This document shows positions 1-8,797 of a DNA stretch of 34,308 bases, piece after piece (the stretch's first letter is position 1; the number at the start of each line of letters is the position of its first letter). The DNA is from Candidatus Scalindua sp. Lineage in GTDB: Bacteria > Planctomycetota > Brocadiia > Brocadiales > Scalinduaceae. The DNA is taken from assembly GCA_024654465.1 (NCBI GenBank), contig JANLHC010000133.1, positions 1 to 34,308 on the forward strand, read 5' to 3'. The notes under the pieces were generated by a model. The model was not told where the DNA came from. It made no database searches and worked only from the letters and a program-made list of their open reading frames with translations. A program made the position numbers and the translations under genes.

Positions 1-740
1 CACCTGGTTCCCATTATCAGGCCTTCCAGAGGTGTGAACCCCATAGATGTATCTATAGATTTACCGTACTTAACCGCCGCAATGCTTGCTCCGTTTCCAA
101 GATGACACGTGATAATTTTTAACTTATGTATATCATTCCCAACAATTTCTGCCGCCTTGTTCGCTACGAAGAAATGGCTGGTTCCGTGAAACCCATATCG
201 TCTGAATCGGTATTTTTCATAAAATCGATAGACAAGGGCATATGTATAAACATAATCTTCCATTGTTTGATGAAAGGCGGTGTCAAATACAGCTACCTGC
301 GAGATGCCCGGCAGAAGCTTTTTACATACAAGTATTCCCTTCAAATTATGAGGGTTGTGAAGTGGAGCGAGTTCAATGCAGGCTTCGATCTGTTTGATGG
401 TATCATCGGTTATAAGCACCGATTCCGTGAAGTGCTCTGCTCCGTGAACAACCCTGTGTCCTACTGCAGATATTTCACTTTTATCGTCAATGACTCCGAG
501 CTGGCTGTGCGTGACGGCATCAAGAATTTCTGAAATTGCAGAGCTGTGATCAAGGGTGTCGAACTCTTTAGTAACGCCTTTGTCGCCAAATTTAAATTTT
601 ATAAGCGACTGAGGCAGTCCGAGCCTTTCAACTATGCCACTGGCAAGGACATTTTCATCGGCCATATTGATAAGTTGAAATTTAACCGAAGAGCTGCCGC
701 AGTTAATCACCAGAACTTTTAAATCGCTTTTTCTATTCAT
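1..740 (-). CDS. ackA: Acetate kinase, N-terminal part (cut by window edge)
   Basis: Acetate kinase interconverts acetyl phosphate plus ADP with acetate plus ATP in the cytoplasm. The minus strand is open from an ATG at 740 to the first base of the window, giving about 246 residues of a family usually near 400. The protein begins MNRKSDLKVLVINCGSSSVK, which holds the family N-terminal signature (N-x-GSSS-x-K). Further on are GHRVVHG, the FDTAFHQ segment, RRYGFHGTSH, HLGNGAS and DTSMGFTPLEG, all acetate/propionate kinase landmarks. No disruption is visible in the part present. The phosphofructokinase gene lies 93 bases upstream on the same strand, so the two may be co-transcribed in a sugar-to-acetate setting. 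Propionate kinase is the main alternative, and sequence motifs alone do not exclude it. Confidence 0.95.
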   Translation of the reverse strand, partial: MNRKSDLKVLVINCGSSSVKFQLINMADENVLASGIVERLGLPQSLIKFKFGDKGVTKEFDTLDHSSAISEILDAVTHSQLGVIDDKSEISAVGHRVVHGAEHFTESVLITDDTIKQIEACIELAPLHNPHNLKGILVCKKLLPGISQVAVFDTAFHQTMEDYVYTYALVYRFYEKYRFRRYGFHGTSHFFVANKAAEIVGNDIHKLKIITCHLGNGASIAAVKYGKSIDTSMGFTPLEGLIMGTR

Positions 741-833
741 GCCTTATGCACCACCGGTTATCAAATTATGGCGATTATTTTGGTCTTTATCATTTTGATT
801 AATTCCCCTGACTGTTTGTTTGTTTTTAACCTC

Positions 834-2177
834 TTAATTTTCTGCGCGGGGCGTTGTTCTACGTTCCTGTAAAAGTAGTGGTTGACCCGTTGCCTCAATT
901 ACATCGCGCCAGATTTCCTGATGTGGGTCTATGCGTTTTCTGCCGAAAACTACCAGGCGAATGGGAACATGAACAAAGCGGGAATGAATAAGACTCACGA
1001 TCATTTCTGTCTTTCCAGCCATGGCCGCATGTACTGCGTAAGCGCCGAGCTTGGTGCAGTAAATTGAATCATTAGAATTCGCGGGTGCACTTCTGATCAT
1101 GTAACTTGGATCGATATATTTAAGGTTAATGTCTATTCCTTTCATTTTAAAATATTCGCCAATTCGTTCTTTGAGGAAAACACCTATATCGTTGAACTTT
1201 ACATTACCTGACGCGTCTGTGGCTCTGGAATCTTTCATATACTCCTGCCCTGCGCCTTCTGCTACGAGAATTACGGCATGATTCCGTTGCTTAAGTCTCC
1301 TTTCCAGATTGGCGAATAGACCATTTTCTCCTTCGATATCAAATCGCACTTCCGGAACGAGCACATAATTCACATCATTGACGGCCATAGCGGTGTTCGC
1401 GGCGATAAACCCTGATTCACGTCCCATTACTTTAACAATTCCAATTCCGTTTACTCCATCATGTGCCTCCACATGCGCGCAGGAAACTGCATCTACAGCA
1501 CGGGAAACAGCTGTCTCAAATCCGAATGATGTTTCTACAAAGCTTAAATCATTGTCAATGGTCTTGGGTATACCTACTATCGAAATTTTTAGATCACGCT
1601 TTTTTACCTCTTCAGAAATATCTAGAGCTCCTTTTTGCGTACCGTCTCCACCTATGATAAAAAGCATGTTAATTTTCATACGTTCGAGGGTATCGACGAT
1701 CTCTTCAACACAATCACCGTAGCCTCGCGAAGCTCCAAGGATAGTGCCCCCAAGGCTATGTATCTTAGATACGATCTCTGGTTTTAACTCCATAACCGGA
1801 TGTTTAAATTTCGAAAGGAGGCCGCGATATCCATACCTGAAACCGGATATTCGCTTTGTACCGTAACGATACCACAGGTTCATGACGATAGCCCGAATCA
1901 CGTCATTAAGTCCTGGACAGAGACCGCCACACGTAACTATTCCGGCATGTACTTTGGAAGGGTCAAAATAAATTATTTCTTTCGGACCGGCCTTTTCTAT
2001 CAAATTATTCCGGTTATTGTTGCGGTTCGGTAATTCCCCGGTGACAGCGATATCGTAAAGGATATATTGATCGTCGTTCACATAGCTTGTCCGCCCAATA
2101 TCCTTTTTTCTGGAAATTGAAGATAGCCTGAACGTTGGTTTGCCCAGAACGGGAATGGTGAAATCCGGTTTTTCCAT
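834..2177 (-). CDS. pfkA: 6-phosphofructokinase, plant/TP0108-like type
   Basis: Phosphorylates fructose 6-phosphate at C1 in glycolysis. The 447-residue protein has GGLCPGLNDVIR near residue 84, the nucleotide motif GGDGTQKGA at about 176-184, PKTIDND at about 204-210, MGRESGFIA near 251 and AEGAGQEY further on. In the PFK family, GGDG (rather than GGDD) favours ATP as donor, while PKTIDND (rather than PGTIDND) is seen in PPi enzymes and also in plant ATP-PFKs. The layout matches the plant-like group, so ATP use is the better guess. No good ribosome binding site precedes the ATG at 2177. The stop codon of a decayed glycosidase remnant lies only 21 bases upstream, so this gene may once have been the second gene of a sugar operon that continues to acetate kinase. 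Confidence 0.92.
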   Translation of the reverse strand: MEKPDFTIPVLGKPTFRLSSISRKKDIGRTSYVNDDQYILYDIAVTGELPNRNNNRNNLIEKAGPKEIIYFDPSKVHAGIVTCGGLCPGLNDVIRAIVMNLWYRYGTKRISGFRYGYRGLLSKFKHPVMELKPEIVSKIHSLGGTILGASRGYGDCVEEIVDTLERMKINMLFIIGGDGTQKGALDISEEVKKRDLKISIVGIPKTIDNDLSFVETSFGFETAVSRAVDAVSCAHVEAHDGVNGIGIVKVMGRESGFIAANTAMAVNDVNYVLVPEVRFDIEGENGLFANLERRLKQRNHAVILVAEGAGQEYMKDSRATDASGNVKFNDIGVFLKERIGEYFKMKGIDINLKYIDPSYMIRSAPANSNDSIYCTKLGAYAVHAAMAGKTEMIVSLIHSRFVHVPIRLVVFGRKRIDPHQEIWRDVIEATGQPLLLQERRTTPRAEN

Positions 2178-2198
2178 TTTGATTGTTTTAGATATTAG

Positions 2199-2530
2199 TT
2201 ACTTAGGTTCCAGCCAGACAACATCATAAGGTTTTAACGTAAGGCAAATACAATCCTCTTTAAAAGTATACATTTTCCTGTCTGAATACACGAACTGTTT
2301 TCATGGGAATTTTTATCTGAAACTCATCATCTGAAATATTAATCAAAGAAAGGATATCCTGGTTTTTGTTGGGAAATGTTCTTAAAACAACAAATATCGC
2401 CTTTTTCTTTTTCCAATTAGAGTGTCTGTCATTCTCAATTTTCCATTTGCAAGTTTAAGAAGGCGCACTTTCCAACTTAATTTATCAAAATACATGCCAT
2501 AATCAGGAACCGTTATTAACAATAAACAGC
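2199..2530 (-). pseudogene. Decayed C-terminal end of a GH13-like glycosidase or sucrose phosphorylase
   Basis: On the minus strand three short in-frame stretches line up one after another if two frameshifts are allowed. The first includes VPDYGMYFDKLSWKVRLLKL. The second includes AIFVVLRTFPNKNQDILSLI followed by NISDDEFQIKIP. The third is KEDCICLTLKPYDVVWLEPK and ends at a TAA (2199-2201). The pattern of an FVVLRT strand, an LSLINIS strand and a final LKPYDVVWLE is typical of the C-terminal beta domain of GH13 alpha-amylase and sucrose phosphorylase-like enzymes. The catalytic barrel is absent upstream, so this is a remnant rather than a gene. The family call rests on motif resemblance only. 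Confidence 0.5.
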
Positions 2531-2824
2531 CTAATACTGCCTACGCTTAAGTACCTATAACAATTTGCCTTATGGCTATTCCCAAATTGTATTATTATAC
2601 TGATATTATTAGACGCGTCTATGAAAAAAATGTTTAATATCTATACATCTAAATTTATGTTTAGGAATTTCAAAGTTGACATAAATATTGTAGGATTAGA
2701 GTTAAAAGAAAAAAGAATGATTCACGGGAAAGAAAAAGTTAGAATGAATAGAAAAGAATGTGAAAAAACTTAAAGGGGCAGTTTCGATATAATGTCCATG
2801 TCATTTTCATGTCAGGCTTGGTGA
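2531..2824. other. Intergenic region with no recognised gene
   Basis: AT-rich stretch between the glycosidase remnant and the GGQ protein. Short open frames here have no recognisable product. It presumably holds the promoter of the plus-strand GGQ gene, but I cannot point to a convincing -35/-10 pair. Confidence 0.4.
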
Positions 2825-3172
2825 ATGAAAAAATACTCAATTGATCTGAAAAATTTGAAAAAGGAAGTACGGTTAGATTATTACAAAAACTCTGGTCCCG
2901 GTGGCCAGCACAAGAATAAGACAATGTCTTGTGTGCGATTATATCACAAGATTACAGGTATAAGGGTGATTGCAACGGAATCACGATCGCAAATAAAGAA
3001 TAGAGAGCTTGCCTTTAAAAGACTCCAGGTAAAGTTAATGGAGTTAAACATCAAAGAAAAAGAGCGCATCCTTACAAAAAAACCCCATTATGTAAAGGTA
3101 CAAATCCTGCAAAATAAAAAGAAACGATCTGAAAAAAAACAATCCAGAAAAAGAGTTTCAGGCGCAGAATAA
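2825..3172 (+). CDS. Small GGQ peptide-chain-release-factor-like protein
   Basis: The 115-residue protein contains SGPGGQHKNKT at about residues 23-33, the GGQ motif that reaches the ribosomal peptidyl-transferase centre and hydrolyses peptidyl-tRNA. It is followed by a strand-rich segment (VRLYHKITGIRVIATESRSQ, then KNRELAF) matching release-factor domain 3. The stop-codon-reading domains of RF1 and RF2 are absent. The end is strongly basic (KKKRSEKKQSRKR), like the tail with which ArfB/YaeJ enters the empty mRNA channel. The likely role is hydrolysis of peptidyl-tRNA on stalled or damaged ribosomes. An RF-H-like role or a mitochondrial C12orf65-like rescue role are alternatives. The gene stands alone, and the start has no strong Shine-Dalgarno sequence. 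Confidence 0.85.
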   Translation: MKKYSIDLKNLKKEVRLDYYKNSGPGGQHKNKTMSCVRLYHKITGIRVIATESRSQIKNRELAFKRLQVKLMELNIKEKERILTKKPHYVKVQILQNKKKRSEKKQSRKRVSGAE

Positions 3173-3423
3173 GAGATCTGCAAATTTTTACAGAGATCGG
3201 TGTGTTTCAAGGCAATGACATCCGCGTAGGAAAAGATCGTTGTCAACTGTTTGAAATATCTTGTTTAATATAACCGAATCCTGAAAATATGACTTTTTCA
3301 GAGGGAACTAATTCTTTGCTGACTGGATGTGTCTAATCTTAGATGGGCAGGTCATTCTGCTGAACTGCCGTAAATCACGCAAGCGGTCTTCATGTGAGAG
3401 AAGGTCTATATGTTTTGTATACA

Positions 3424-3990
3424 TCATGCCGAACTTCCCGGCATCTTCATATCTTTTTTTTCTGATATATCTTCAATGTCAAATTTACGCTTATAAAAGA
3501 GATGGTATCTTATATATTCTCTGTCAAATTTACTCAGCTTTAATGATCTGTTCTGTAATGCAATGAAATATTTTAACACCAGGTATTTAGTTACATTTGC
3601 CTGTAGCTCCAGTTCGAGCAGGCTGAAAGGACGATTCGATTTATAGTTCTGAGCTATAAATAAGAAATGATCCAGTTCTTCAACAAAGCTTGCACATAGA
3701 TCAATGTTTTCATCATGTATGCCAAGCCTCGGGTCATTATTTTCCAATTCTCTGATTAGTGCGTCCGGGTAATAAATACTTACTTTAAGCGTATCTCCGG
3801 CATCCCTTATTAAGACCCTTGCTCCCGAACGACTATTAACAACTGTCCTGATTTCTTCCTTTGCATAGAACTCCTCGTAACCTTTGTCACCAATAATATA
3901 CTGTTCGATATTGGTAATACCCGTATCCAGTGCATAGGTTTTTTCTATTTTCTTTTGCAATTCCTTTATCAATGGATGTCTAATTTTCAT
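3424..3990 (-). CDS. Unknown protein, 188 residues
   Basis: I do not recognise this protein. It is soluble-looking, with no signal peptide or membrane segment, and mixed charge. The N-terminal half carries an IRTVVNSRSGARVLIRDAGD segment that looks like beta strands. The second half is helical, with an acidic EELDHFLFIAQNY stretch and an ELELQANVTKYLVLKYFIAL helix. The C-terminus is lysine-rich. It lies 68 bases downstream of, and on the same strand as, another unknown gene, so the two probably form a transcription unit. The start ATG at 3990 lacks a clear ribosome binding site, consistent with reliance on the upstream gene for expression. No metal-binding or nucleotide-binding motif stands out. 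Confidence 0.6.
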   Translation of the reverse strand: MKIRHPLIKELQKKIEKTYALDTGITNIEQYIIGDKGYEEFYAKEEIRTVVNSRSGARVLIRDAGDTLKVSIYYPDALIRELENNDPRLGIHDENIDLCASFVEELDHFLFIAQNYKSNRPFSLLELELQANVTKYLVLKYFIALQNRSLKLSKFDREYIRYHLFYKRKFDIEDISEKKDMKMPGSSA

Positions 3991-4058
3991 TATTATCCGG
4001 TGTGGAAAAATATTTTTTTAACTTAAGGCCATTCAAACTTGGTTTCGGCTATGTCACA

Positions 4059-4865
4059 CTATGCAAATCCTGTTTTTGCAGAGCAAAGATATTCTTTGTT
4101 CATAAAACTGAGAACCTGCGAAACAGCCTCAAACCCTTCTGATAATTGTGATAGTGTACCTGTAAGACTGCTTTTCCTCGCGTTAATGTGTTCCGATGCA
4201 AGGCCGTAATATGTTTTCCCGAAACTTACGTAATAATGTTTATCGACAGGTCTTCGTTTGGATTCATATCTGTACTTAATATATTCCGGAATCATTCCAG
4301 TCAGGAAGAGCGTATAATTTCCTATGTGGCAGTAAATGTAAAACTTTTCAAGGTTATCTGAATCCAGAGAGTCTGTAATCATATCTACTATATATCGGTG
4401 TGACATTTTCTCATCATCATTGATGCTGAACAACTTTGAACTATCAATAAATTGTGCCAGCATGTTTGCAATATAGTTTGAAACCTGGGTATCTTCAAGC
4501 AGGCCCGTAAGCCTGTTTTGATCCCATGGAATGACAAGTTTGGTATTGTTTAATGCATCTATTGTTTTTTCTATAAATTTAGTGTCTTTCCTTTTTTCTT
4601 TAAATGCCCTTCTCAAAAGCAGTGAAAACAGGAAATAGGGGGATATCGCCAGAATACGTCCCGTACAGCTCATCACTTTATTGAATACTCTGTCGCTATC
4701 GACCATTTTAGCGATTATATCTTCATCTCCGTTTATCAAACTTGCAATGTTTTCGTAATCATTCCGTTTGGTCACATAGCTTTCAATAAGGAAAAGGAGA
4801 TCCTTGTCTGATAGTCCCTGTAAGCTCTCTTTTTGAAGTTCCTTAATAGCTTCGTCTCTCTCCAT
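4059..4865 (-). CDS. Unknown helical protein, 268 residues
   Basis: I do not recognise this protein. The longest open frame begins at 4898, but the ATG at 4865 is a better start because AGGGAG lies six bases before it. The protein is rich in charged helices: ERDEAIKELQKESLQGLSDK at the start, a LAISPYFLFSLLLRRAF segment that is hydrophobic but short, then an aromatic-rich stretch KHYYVSFGKTYYGLASEH near the C-terminus. There is no signal peptide and no recognisable catalytic motif. It precedes a second unknown gene by 68 bases on the same strand, and the two are likely co-expressed. The divergent S-adenosylhomocysteinase gene starts about 440 bases away. Confidence 0.65.
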   Translation of the reverse strand: MERDEAIKELQKESLQGLSDKDLLFLIESYVTKRNDYENIASLINGDEDIIAKMVDSDRVFNKVMSCTGRILAISPYFLFSLLLRRAFKEKRKDTKFIEKTIDALNNTKLVIPWDQNRLTGLLEDTQVSNYIANMLAQFIDSSKLFSINDDEKMSHRYIVDMITDSLDSDNLEKFYIYCHIGNYTLFLTGMIPEYIKYRYESKRRPVDKHYYVSFGKTYYGLASEHINARKSSLTGTLSQLSEGFEAVSQVLSFMNKEYLCSAKTGFA

Positions 4866-4898
4866 CGTTTTCTCCCTAATAAATTGAAAAGTATACAT

Positions 4899-5309
4899 TT
4901 AGGAAATCGAACTTTACCAAATACTTCAAAACTCGGATTATATCTCCTTATACGAACAAGTCACAGGGAAATAGTTTGAGATTCACAATGATTAAAATCG
5001 CAACAATTGTACCAAAAAACCAATTAATTTGTTTTTTTCTAACTTGCTATAAAGTAATTGGTTATAACATTCTTACATTTGTGCCTTTACTTTTAGGGAA
5101 ATTTAGTGAGTAATTTTTGTACCAAAAGTGGTCATTTTTAGTAAAAATGTAGCTTAATCCGGCAAATCTGAAAAAAATGGTTGAAAATTTAAGGTCTTTT
5201 GCTATATGATAACGTTCTTGTAAAAAAACGAATTCTTAGTACTTCAAGCAAACTTAGTATCCACTCTTTTTGAACTCTTAATTTGTAACTTTTATTAAAG
5301 GAATATGAT
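4899..5309. other. Divergent intergenic region upstream of ahcY
   Basis: Very AT-rich region between two divergent genes. It holds a perfect 11-base direct repeat, TTGTACCAAAA, at 5007-5017 and 5117-5127 (110 bases apart). It also has AAAAATGTAGC at 5143-5153 followed by TCCGGC, a combination that recurs after the regulator gene at 34037. A candidate promoter is listed separately. I looked for a SAM or SAH riboswitch-like fold by eye and saw none. Confidence 0.5.
5181..5210 (+). promoter_or_regulatory. Candidate sigma70-type promoter of ahcY
   Basis: TTGAAA at 5181-5186 and TATGAT at 5205-5210 are separated by 18 bases. This is a plausible -35/-10 pair about 100 bases before the ahcY start. 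The call is sequence-only, and the background is AT-rich enough that chance matches occur. Confidence 0.35.
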
Positions 5310-6683
5310 ATGACTACCCTTACGTTAGATTACAAGGTTGCCGACATAAACTTGGCGGATTGGGGACGTCGTGAAATTACCCTCGCCGAAGCTGAAATGC
5401 CTGGTTTGATGAACCTCAGAAAAAAATATGAGAAAGAGCAGCCTCTTAGTGGCGCTAATATTATCGGCTGTATCCACATGACAATCCAAACGGCCGTATT
5501 GATTGAAACACTCGTCACCCTTGGTGCGGAAGTTCGTTGGTCTTCATGTAACATTTTTTCCACACAAGACCATGCGGCGGCGGCTATGGCTGATGCCGGC
5601 GTTGCTGTATATGCCTGGAAGGGCCAGACAGAAGAAGAAAGTTCATGGTGTATCGAACAGACTATTCTCAAGGATGGCAAGCCGTGGAACGCTAATGTAT
5701 TACTTGACGACGGTGGTGACCTTACCGCCATGGTTCACGAGAAGTATCCTCAGATGCTTGATAAGATCCATGGTATAACGGAAGAGACCACAACCGGTGT
5801 TCACAGACTTTTTGACATGCTGGCAAAAGGAGAGTTAAAAGTTCCGGCCATTAACGTTAACGATTCTGTTACCAAATCCAAAAATGACAACAAGTACGGT
5901 TGCCGTCATAGCTTGAATGATGCCATTAAACGTGGAACAGATGCACTTCTTTCCGGTAAAAAAGCTCTGGTAATTGGTTACGGTGACGTAGGCAAAGGTT
6001 CTGCCCAGAGCTTGAATCAGGAAGGGATGATTGTAAAGATATCTGAAATTGATCCTATCTGTGGTATGCAGGCATGCATGGACGGATTCGAAGTTGTTTC
6101 TCCTTATGTAGATGGAAACAACACCGGCTCTCCTGAATCCATCGACAAACAATTGTTGGGAAAGATCGACCTGATCGTAACAACTACGGGTAACATTGAT
6201 GTATGTGATCGTCACATGCTGGCTGCCGTTAAACGAGGGGCCATCGTGTGTAACATCGGCCACTTCGATCTTGAGATTGATACCAAATACATGCGTGACA
6301 ACTGGAAATGGGAAGAGGTTAAACCACAGGTCCATAAGGTCTACCGATCCGACGATACGGATGATTACATTATTCTTCTTTCTGAAGGACGTCTTGTAAA
6401 TCTTGGTAATGCAACCGGTCACCCATCCCGTATTATGGATGGTTCATTCACAAATCAGGTACTTGCACAGATGCTACTCTACAAGGGAGCATGGGCAGAC
6501 AAACCCAAGTCTGAACGTGAACCTGTTTACGTAAAGGTTCTTCCCAAGAAACTGGATGAAGAGGTTGCCGCAGAAATGGTTAAAGGTTTTTGTGGAGTGA
6601 TTACTCGTATGACTCAACAGCAGTCTGAGTACATCAGTACTCCAATTGAAGGTCCTTTCAAGCCTGAAACTTACCGATATTAA
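5310..6683 (+). CDS. ahcY: S-adenosylhomocysteinase
   Basis: Cleaves S-adenosylhomocysteine to adenosine and homocysteine, using bound NAD, and so relieves product inhibition of methyltransferases. The 457-residue protein is full length. It shows [18 protein letters not shown] and [19 protein letters not shown] in the substrate domain, [20 protein letters not shown] before the cofactor domain, and the NAD-binding loop [10 protein letters not shown] at residues 221-230. [10 protein letters not shown], the [18 protein letters not shown] segment and the C-terminal KPETYRY (needed for NAD binding in the family) follow. AAGGA lies just upstream of the ATG. The gene stands alone with a candidate promoter and a strong terminator, so it is probably monocistronic and well expressed. 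Confidence 0.98.
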   Translation: MTTLTLDYKVADINLADWGRREITLAEAEMPGLMNLRKKYEKEQPLSGANIIGCIHMTIQTAVLIETLVTLGAEVRWSSCNIFSTQDHAAAAMADAGVAVYAWKGQTEEESSWCIEQTILKDGKPWNANVLLDDGGDLTAMVHEKYPQMLDKIHGITEETTTGVHRLFDMLAKGELKVPAINVNDSVTKSKNDNKYGCRHSLNDAIKRGTDALLSGKKALVIGYGDVGKGSAQSLNQEGMIVKISEIDPICGMQACMDGFEVVSPYVDGNNTGSPESIDKQLLGKIDLIVTTTGNIDVCDRHMLAAVKRGAIVCNIGHFDLEIDTKYMRDNWKWEEVKPQVHKVYRSDDTDDYIILLSEGRLVNLGNATGHPSRIMDGSFTNQVLAQMLLYKGAWADKPKSEREPVYVKVLPKKLDEEVAAEMVKGFCGVITRMTQQQSEYISTPIEGPFKPETYRY

Positions 6684-6710
6684 TTAAGTCCTTATAAAAG
6701 GATAATTCAT

Positions 6711-6750
6711 AAAAAAAGCACAGGAAATTAATGTTCCTGTGCTTTTTTTT
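6711..6750 (+). terminator. Rho-independent terminator of ahcY
   Basis: A perfect 10-base inverted repeat, AGCACAGGAA / TTCCTGTGCT, encloses a 7-base loop and is followed by an uninterrupted run of T. It lies about 30 bases after the ahcY stop codon. The A run before the stem could also let it act on the opposite strand. Confidence 0.9.
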
Positions 6751-6938
6751 ACTTCAAGTCTTCATCTTCTACGTCTAATGGAGTGTATCCCTCACCTTAT
6801 GAAGTATACGGCGAGATTTTCCTCACATCTTTTTTTTCTGTAGCTTGATAAGTAAACCAGAGAAAACGTTTTTTAGTTTTTATTATTAATTGTGTGACAC
6901 CAAATCATCAATATATAACGTTAATCGTAAATTAAAAT

Positions 6939-8624
6939 TTACTCTCTTGTCAGGTGACGGTATTTCATACGGTGTGGCTGGTCAGCGGTTTTTCCCAACC
7001 TCTTTTTTCTGTCATCTTCATATTCTGAATAATTTCCTTCAAACCACCGAACAGTGCTGTCGCCCTCAAAAGCAAGCATATGTGTTGCTACACGATCAAG
7101 AAACCAGCGGTCATGAGAAATAATGACAGCACAGCCGCCAAAATTTTCCAGGGCCTCTTCAAGAGCCCGCATAGTATTTACGTCCAGATCATTTGTGGGC
7201 TCGTCCAGGAGTATTACATTGGCACCATCTTTGAGCATGCACGCAAGATGAACGCGATTGCGCTCACCACCGGAAAGCACATCTACCGTTTTCTGCTGGT
7301 CTGATCCCGAGAAATTAAAACGTGCAACATAGGCACGTGAGTTTACTTCGTGGTTTCCAAGTTCAATCGTGTCCCTGCCCCCTGAAATAATCTCCCATAT
7401 CGTTTTGCCCGGATCAAGAGTGTCACGCCCCTGATCTACGTAAGCAAGTTTAACGGTATCGCCAATCTTAAGGGTACCTGAATCAGGTTTTTCCAGATCC
7501 GTTATCATTTTAAACAGTGTTGTTTTACCCGCACCGTTTGGACCTATAATTCCAACAATACCTCCAGCGGGAAGAGAGAATGACATCCCCTCAAAAAGAA
7601 TGCGATCTCCAAACGCTTTACTCACATTTTCCGCGTCAATAACTACTGTTCCAAGCCTCGGCCCTGCCGGCATAAACAACTCAAGGTCCTTCTCCCGTTT
7701 TGCAGTGTCCTGGTTGAGGAGTGACTCGTAGGCACTAATGCGTGACTTTGCTTTTGCGTGGCGTCCTTTGGGAGACATACGGATCCACTCCAGTTCTCGC
7801 TGCAGGGTTTTCTGCCGCTCTGATTCACTCTTTTCTTCCTGTTTAAGACGGTTCTGTTTCTGCTCAAGCCAGGAAGAGTAGTTCCCCTTCCAGGGAACGC
7901 CCATCCCCCGGTCAAGCTCAAGAATCCAACCGGCGACATTATCAAGAAAATAGCGGTCGTGCGTTATGGCAATCACAGTACCTTCATACTGCTGAAGATG
8001 CTGTTCAAGCCAGGCGACTGTCTCCGCATCGAGATGATTGGTAGGTTCGTCCAGAAGCAGAATATCAGGTTTCTGCAGTAATAGCCTGCACAATGCCACA
8101 CGTCTTTTTTCACCGCCTGAGATGACTTTGACAAGTGTTTCTCCGGGAGGGCAGCGCAGTGCATCCATAGCCATTTCCAGCCGTGATTCGATATCCCAGG
8201 CATTCTGCTTCTCTATCTCTTCCTGAAGTTCACCCTGACGTTCCAGAAGTTTATTCATTTCATCATCTGACATTGGTTCGGCAAATTTCTCGCTGATTTC
8301 ATTGTACTCCTTGACAATATCCACAATCTCCTGCATGCCTTCTTCCACAACAGCCTTAACGGTTTTTTCTGAATCAACTAGCGGCTCCTGTTCAAGGTGC
8401 CCTACTGTATATCCGGCAGCGAGCCCGGCTTCTCCATTGTACTCTTTATCAACACCAGCCATAATGCGTAGAAGCGAACTCTTCCCTGACCCGTTTAGCC
8501 CAAGGACACCGATCTTGGCACCATAATAATAGGAAAGGGATATATCCTTGATCACAGTCTTTTTCTGGTAAGACTTACTTACCTTCATCATTGAATAGAT
8601 AATTTTCTCAGATGCATTGCTCAT
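6939..8624 (-). CDS. ettA: Energy-dependent translational throttle protein EttA (ABC-F ATPase)
   Basis: ABC-F proteins bind the ribosomal E site and gate translation according to ATP/ADP. The 561 residues match EttA length (555 in E. coli). There are two ABC domains: Walker A GLNGSGKS at 42-49, signature SGGEKRR at 169-175 and Walker B with LLDEPTNHLD near 190-199. The second domain has GPNGAGKT at 361-368, LSGGERNR at 450-457 and LLDEPTNDLD near 482-491. The interdomain linker carries ELEWIRMSPKGRHAKAKSR, the P-site tRNA-interaction motif of this subfamily. The end GNYSEYEDDRKKRLG is characteristic of EttA. No membrane domain is present. GAGGA precedes the ATG at 8624. Downstream lies only a short AT-rich gap before the ahcY terminator. 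Confidence 0.96.
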   Translation of the reverse strand: MSNASEKIIYSMMKVSKSYQKKTVIKDISLSYYYGAKIGVLGLNGSGKSSLLRIMAGVDKEYNGEAGLAAGYTVGHLEQEPLVDSEKTVKAVVEEGMQEIVDIVKEYNEISEKFAEPMSDDEMNKLLERQGELQEEIEKQNAWDIESRLEMAMDALRCPPGETLVKVISGGEKRRVALCRLLLQKPDILLLDEPTNHLDAETVAWLEQHLQQYEGTVIAITHDRYFLDNVAGWILELDRGMGVPWKGNYSSWLEQKQNRLKQEEKSESERQKTLQRELEWIRMSPKGRHAKAKSRISAYESLLNQDTAKREKDLELFMPAGPRLGTVVIDAENVSKAFGDRILFEGMSFSLPAGGIVGIIGPNGAGKTTLFKMITDLEKPDSGTLKIGDTVKLAYVDQGRDTLDPGKTIWEIISGGRDTIELGNHEVNSRAYVARFNFSGSDQQKTVDVLSGGERNRVHLACMLKDGANVILLDEPTNDLDVNTMRALEEALENFGGCAVIISHDRWFLDRVATHMLAFEGDSTVRWFEGNYSEYEDDRKKRLGKTADQPHRMKYRHLTRE

Positions 8625-8797
8625 TAACTTTTCCTCAATTCTTTTGTTATTAAATTATCATGACAATCTTATATTTTCTACAAGCCAACGCCATGCATTA
8701 CTTATCTGGAGTAACCCTGTAAATTGTTTCAAAACGTTTTTAATTCTTTTATCTATGCGGCTATTATACTAGGAACTATTTGAATTTATATTCAATT

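Noticed and set aside
126-533. Plus-strand open frame at the window start
   Set aside because: Opposite strand of the clear acetate kinase reading frame.
4899-5309. SAM or SAH riboswitch before ahcY
   Set aside because: No pairing pattern or conserved core seen by eye in this AT-rich stretch; only a covariance search could settle it.
5835-6422. 195-residue minus-strand open frame inside ahcY
   Set aside because: Lies entirely within a highly conserved gene on the other strand; no family features.
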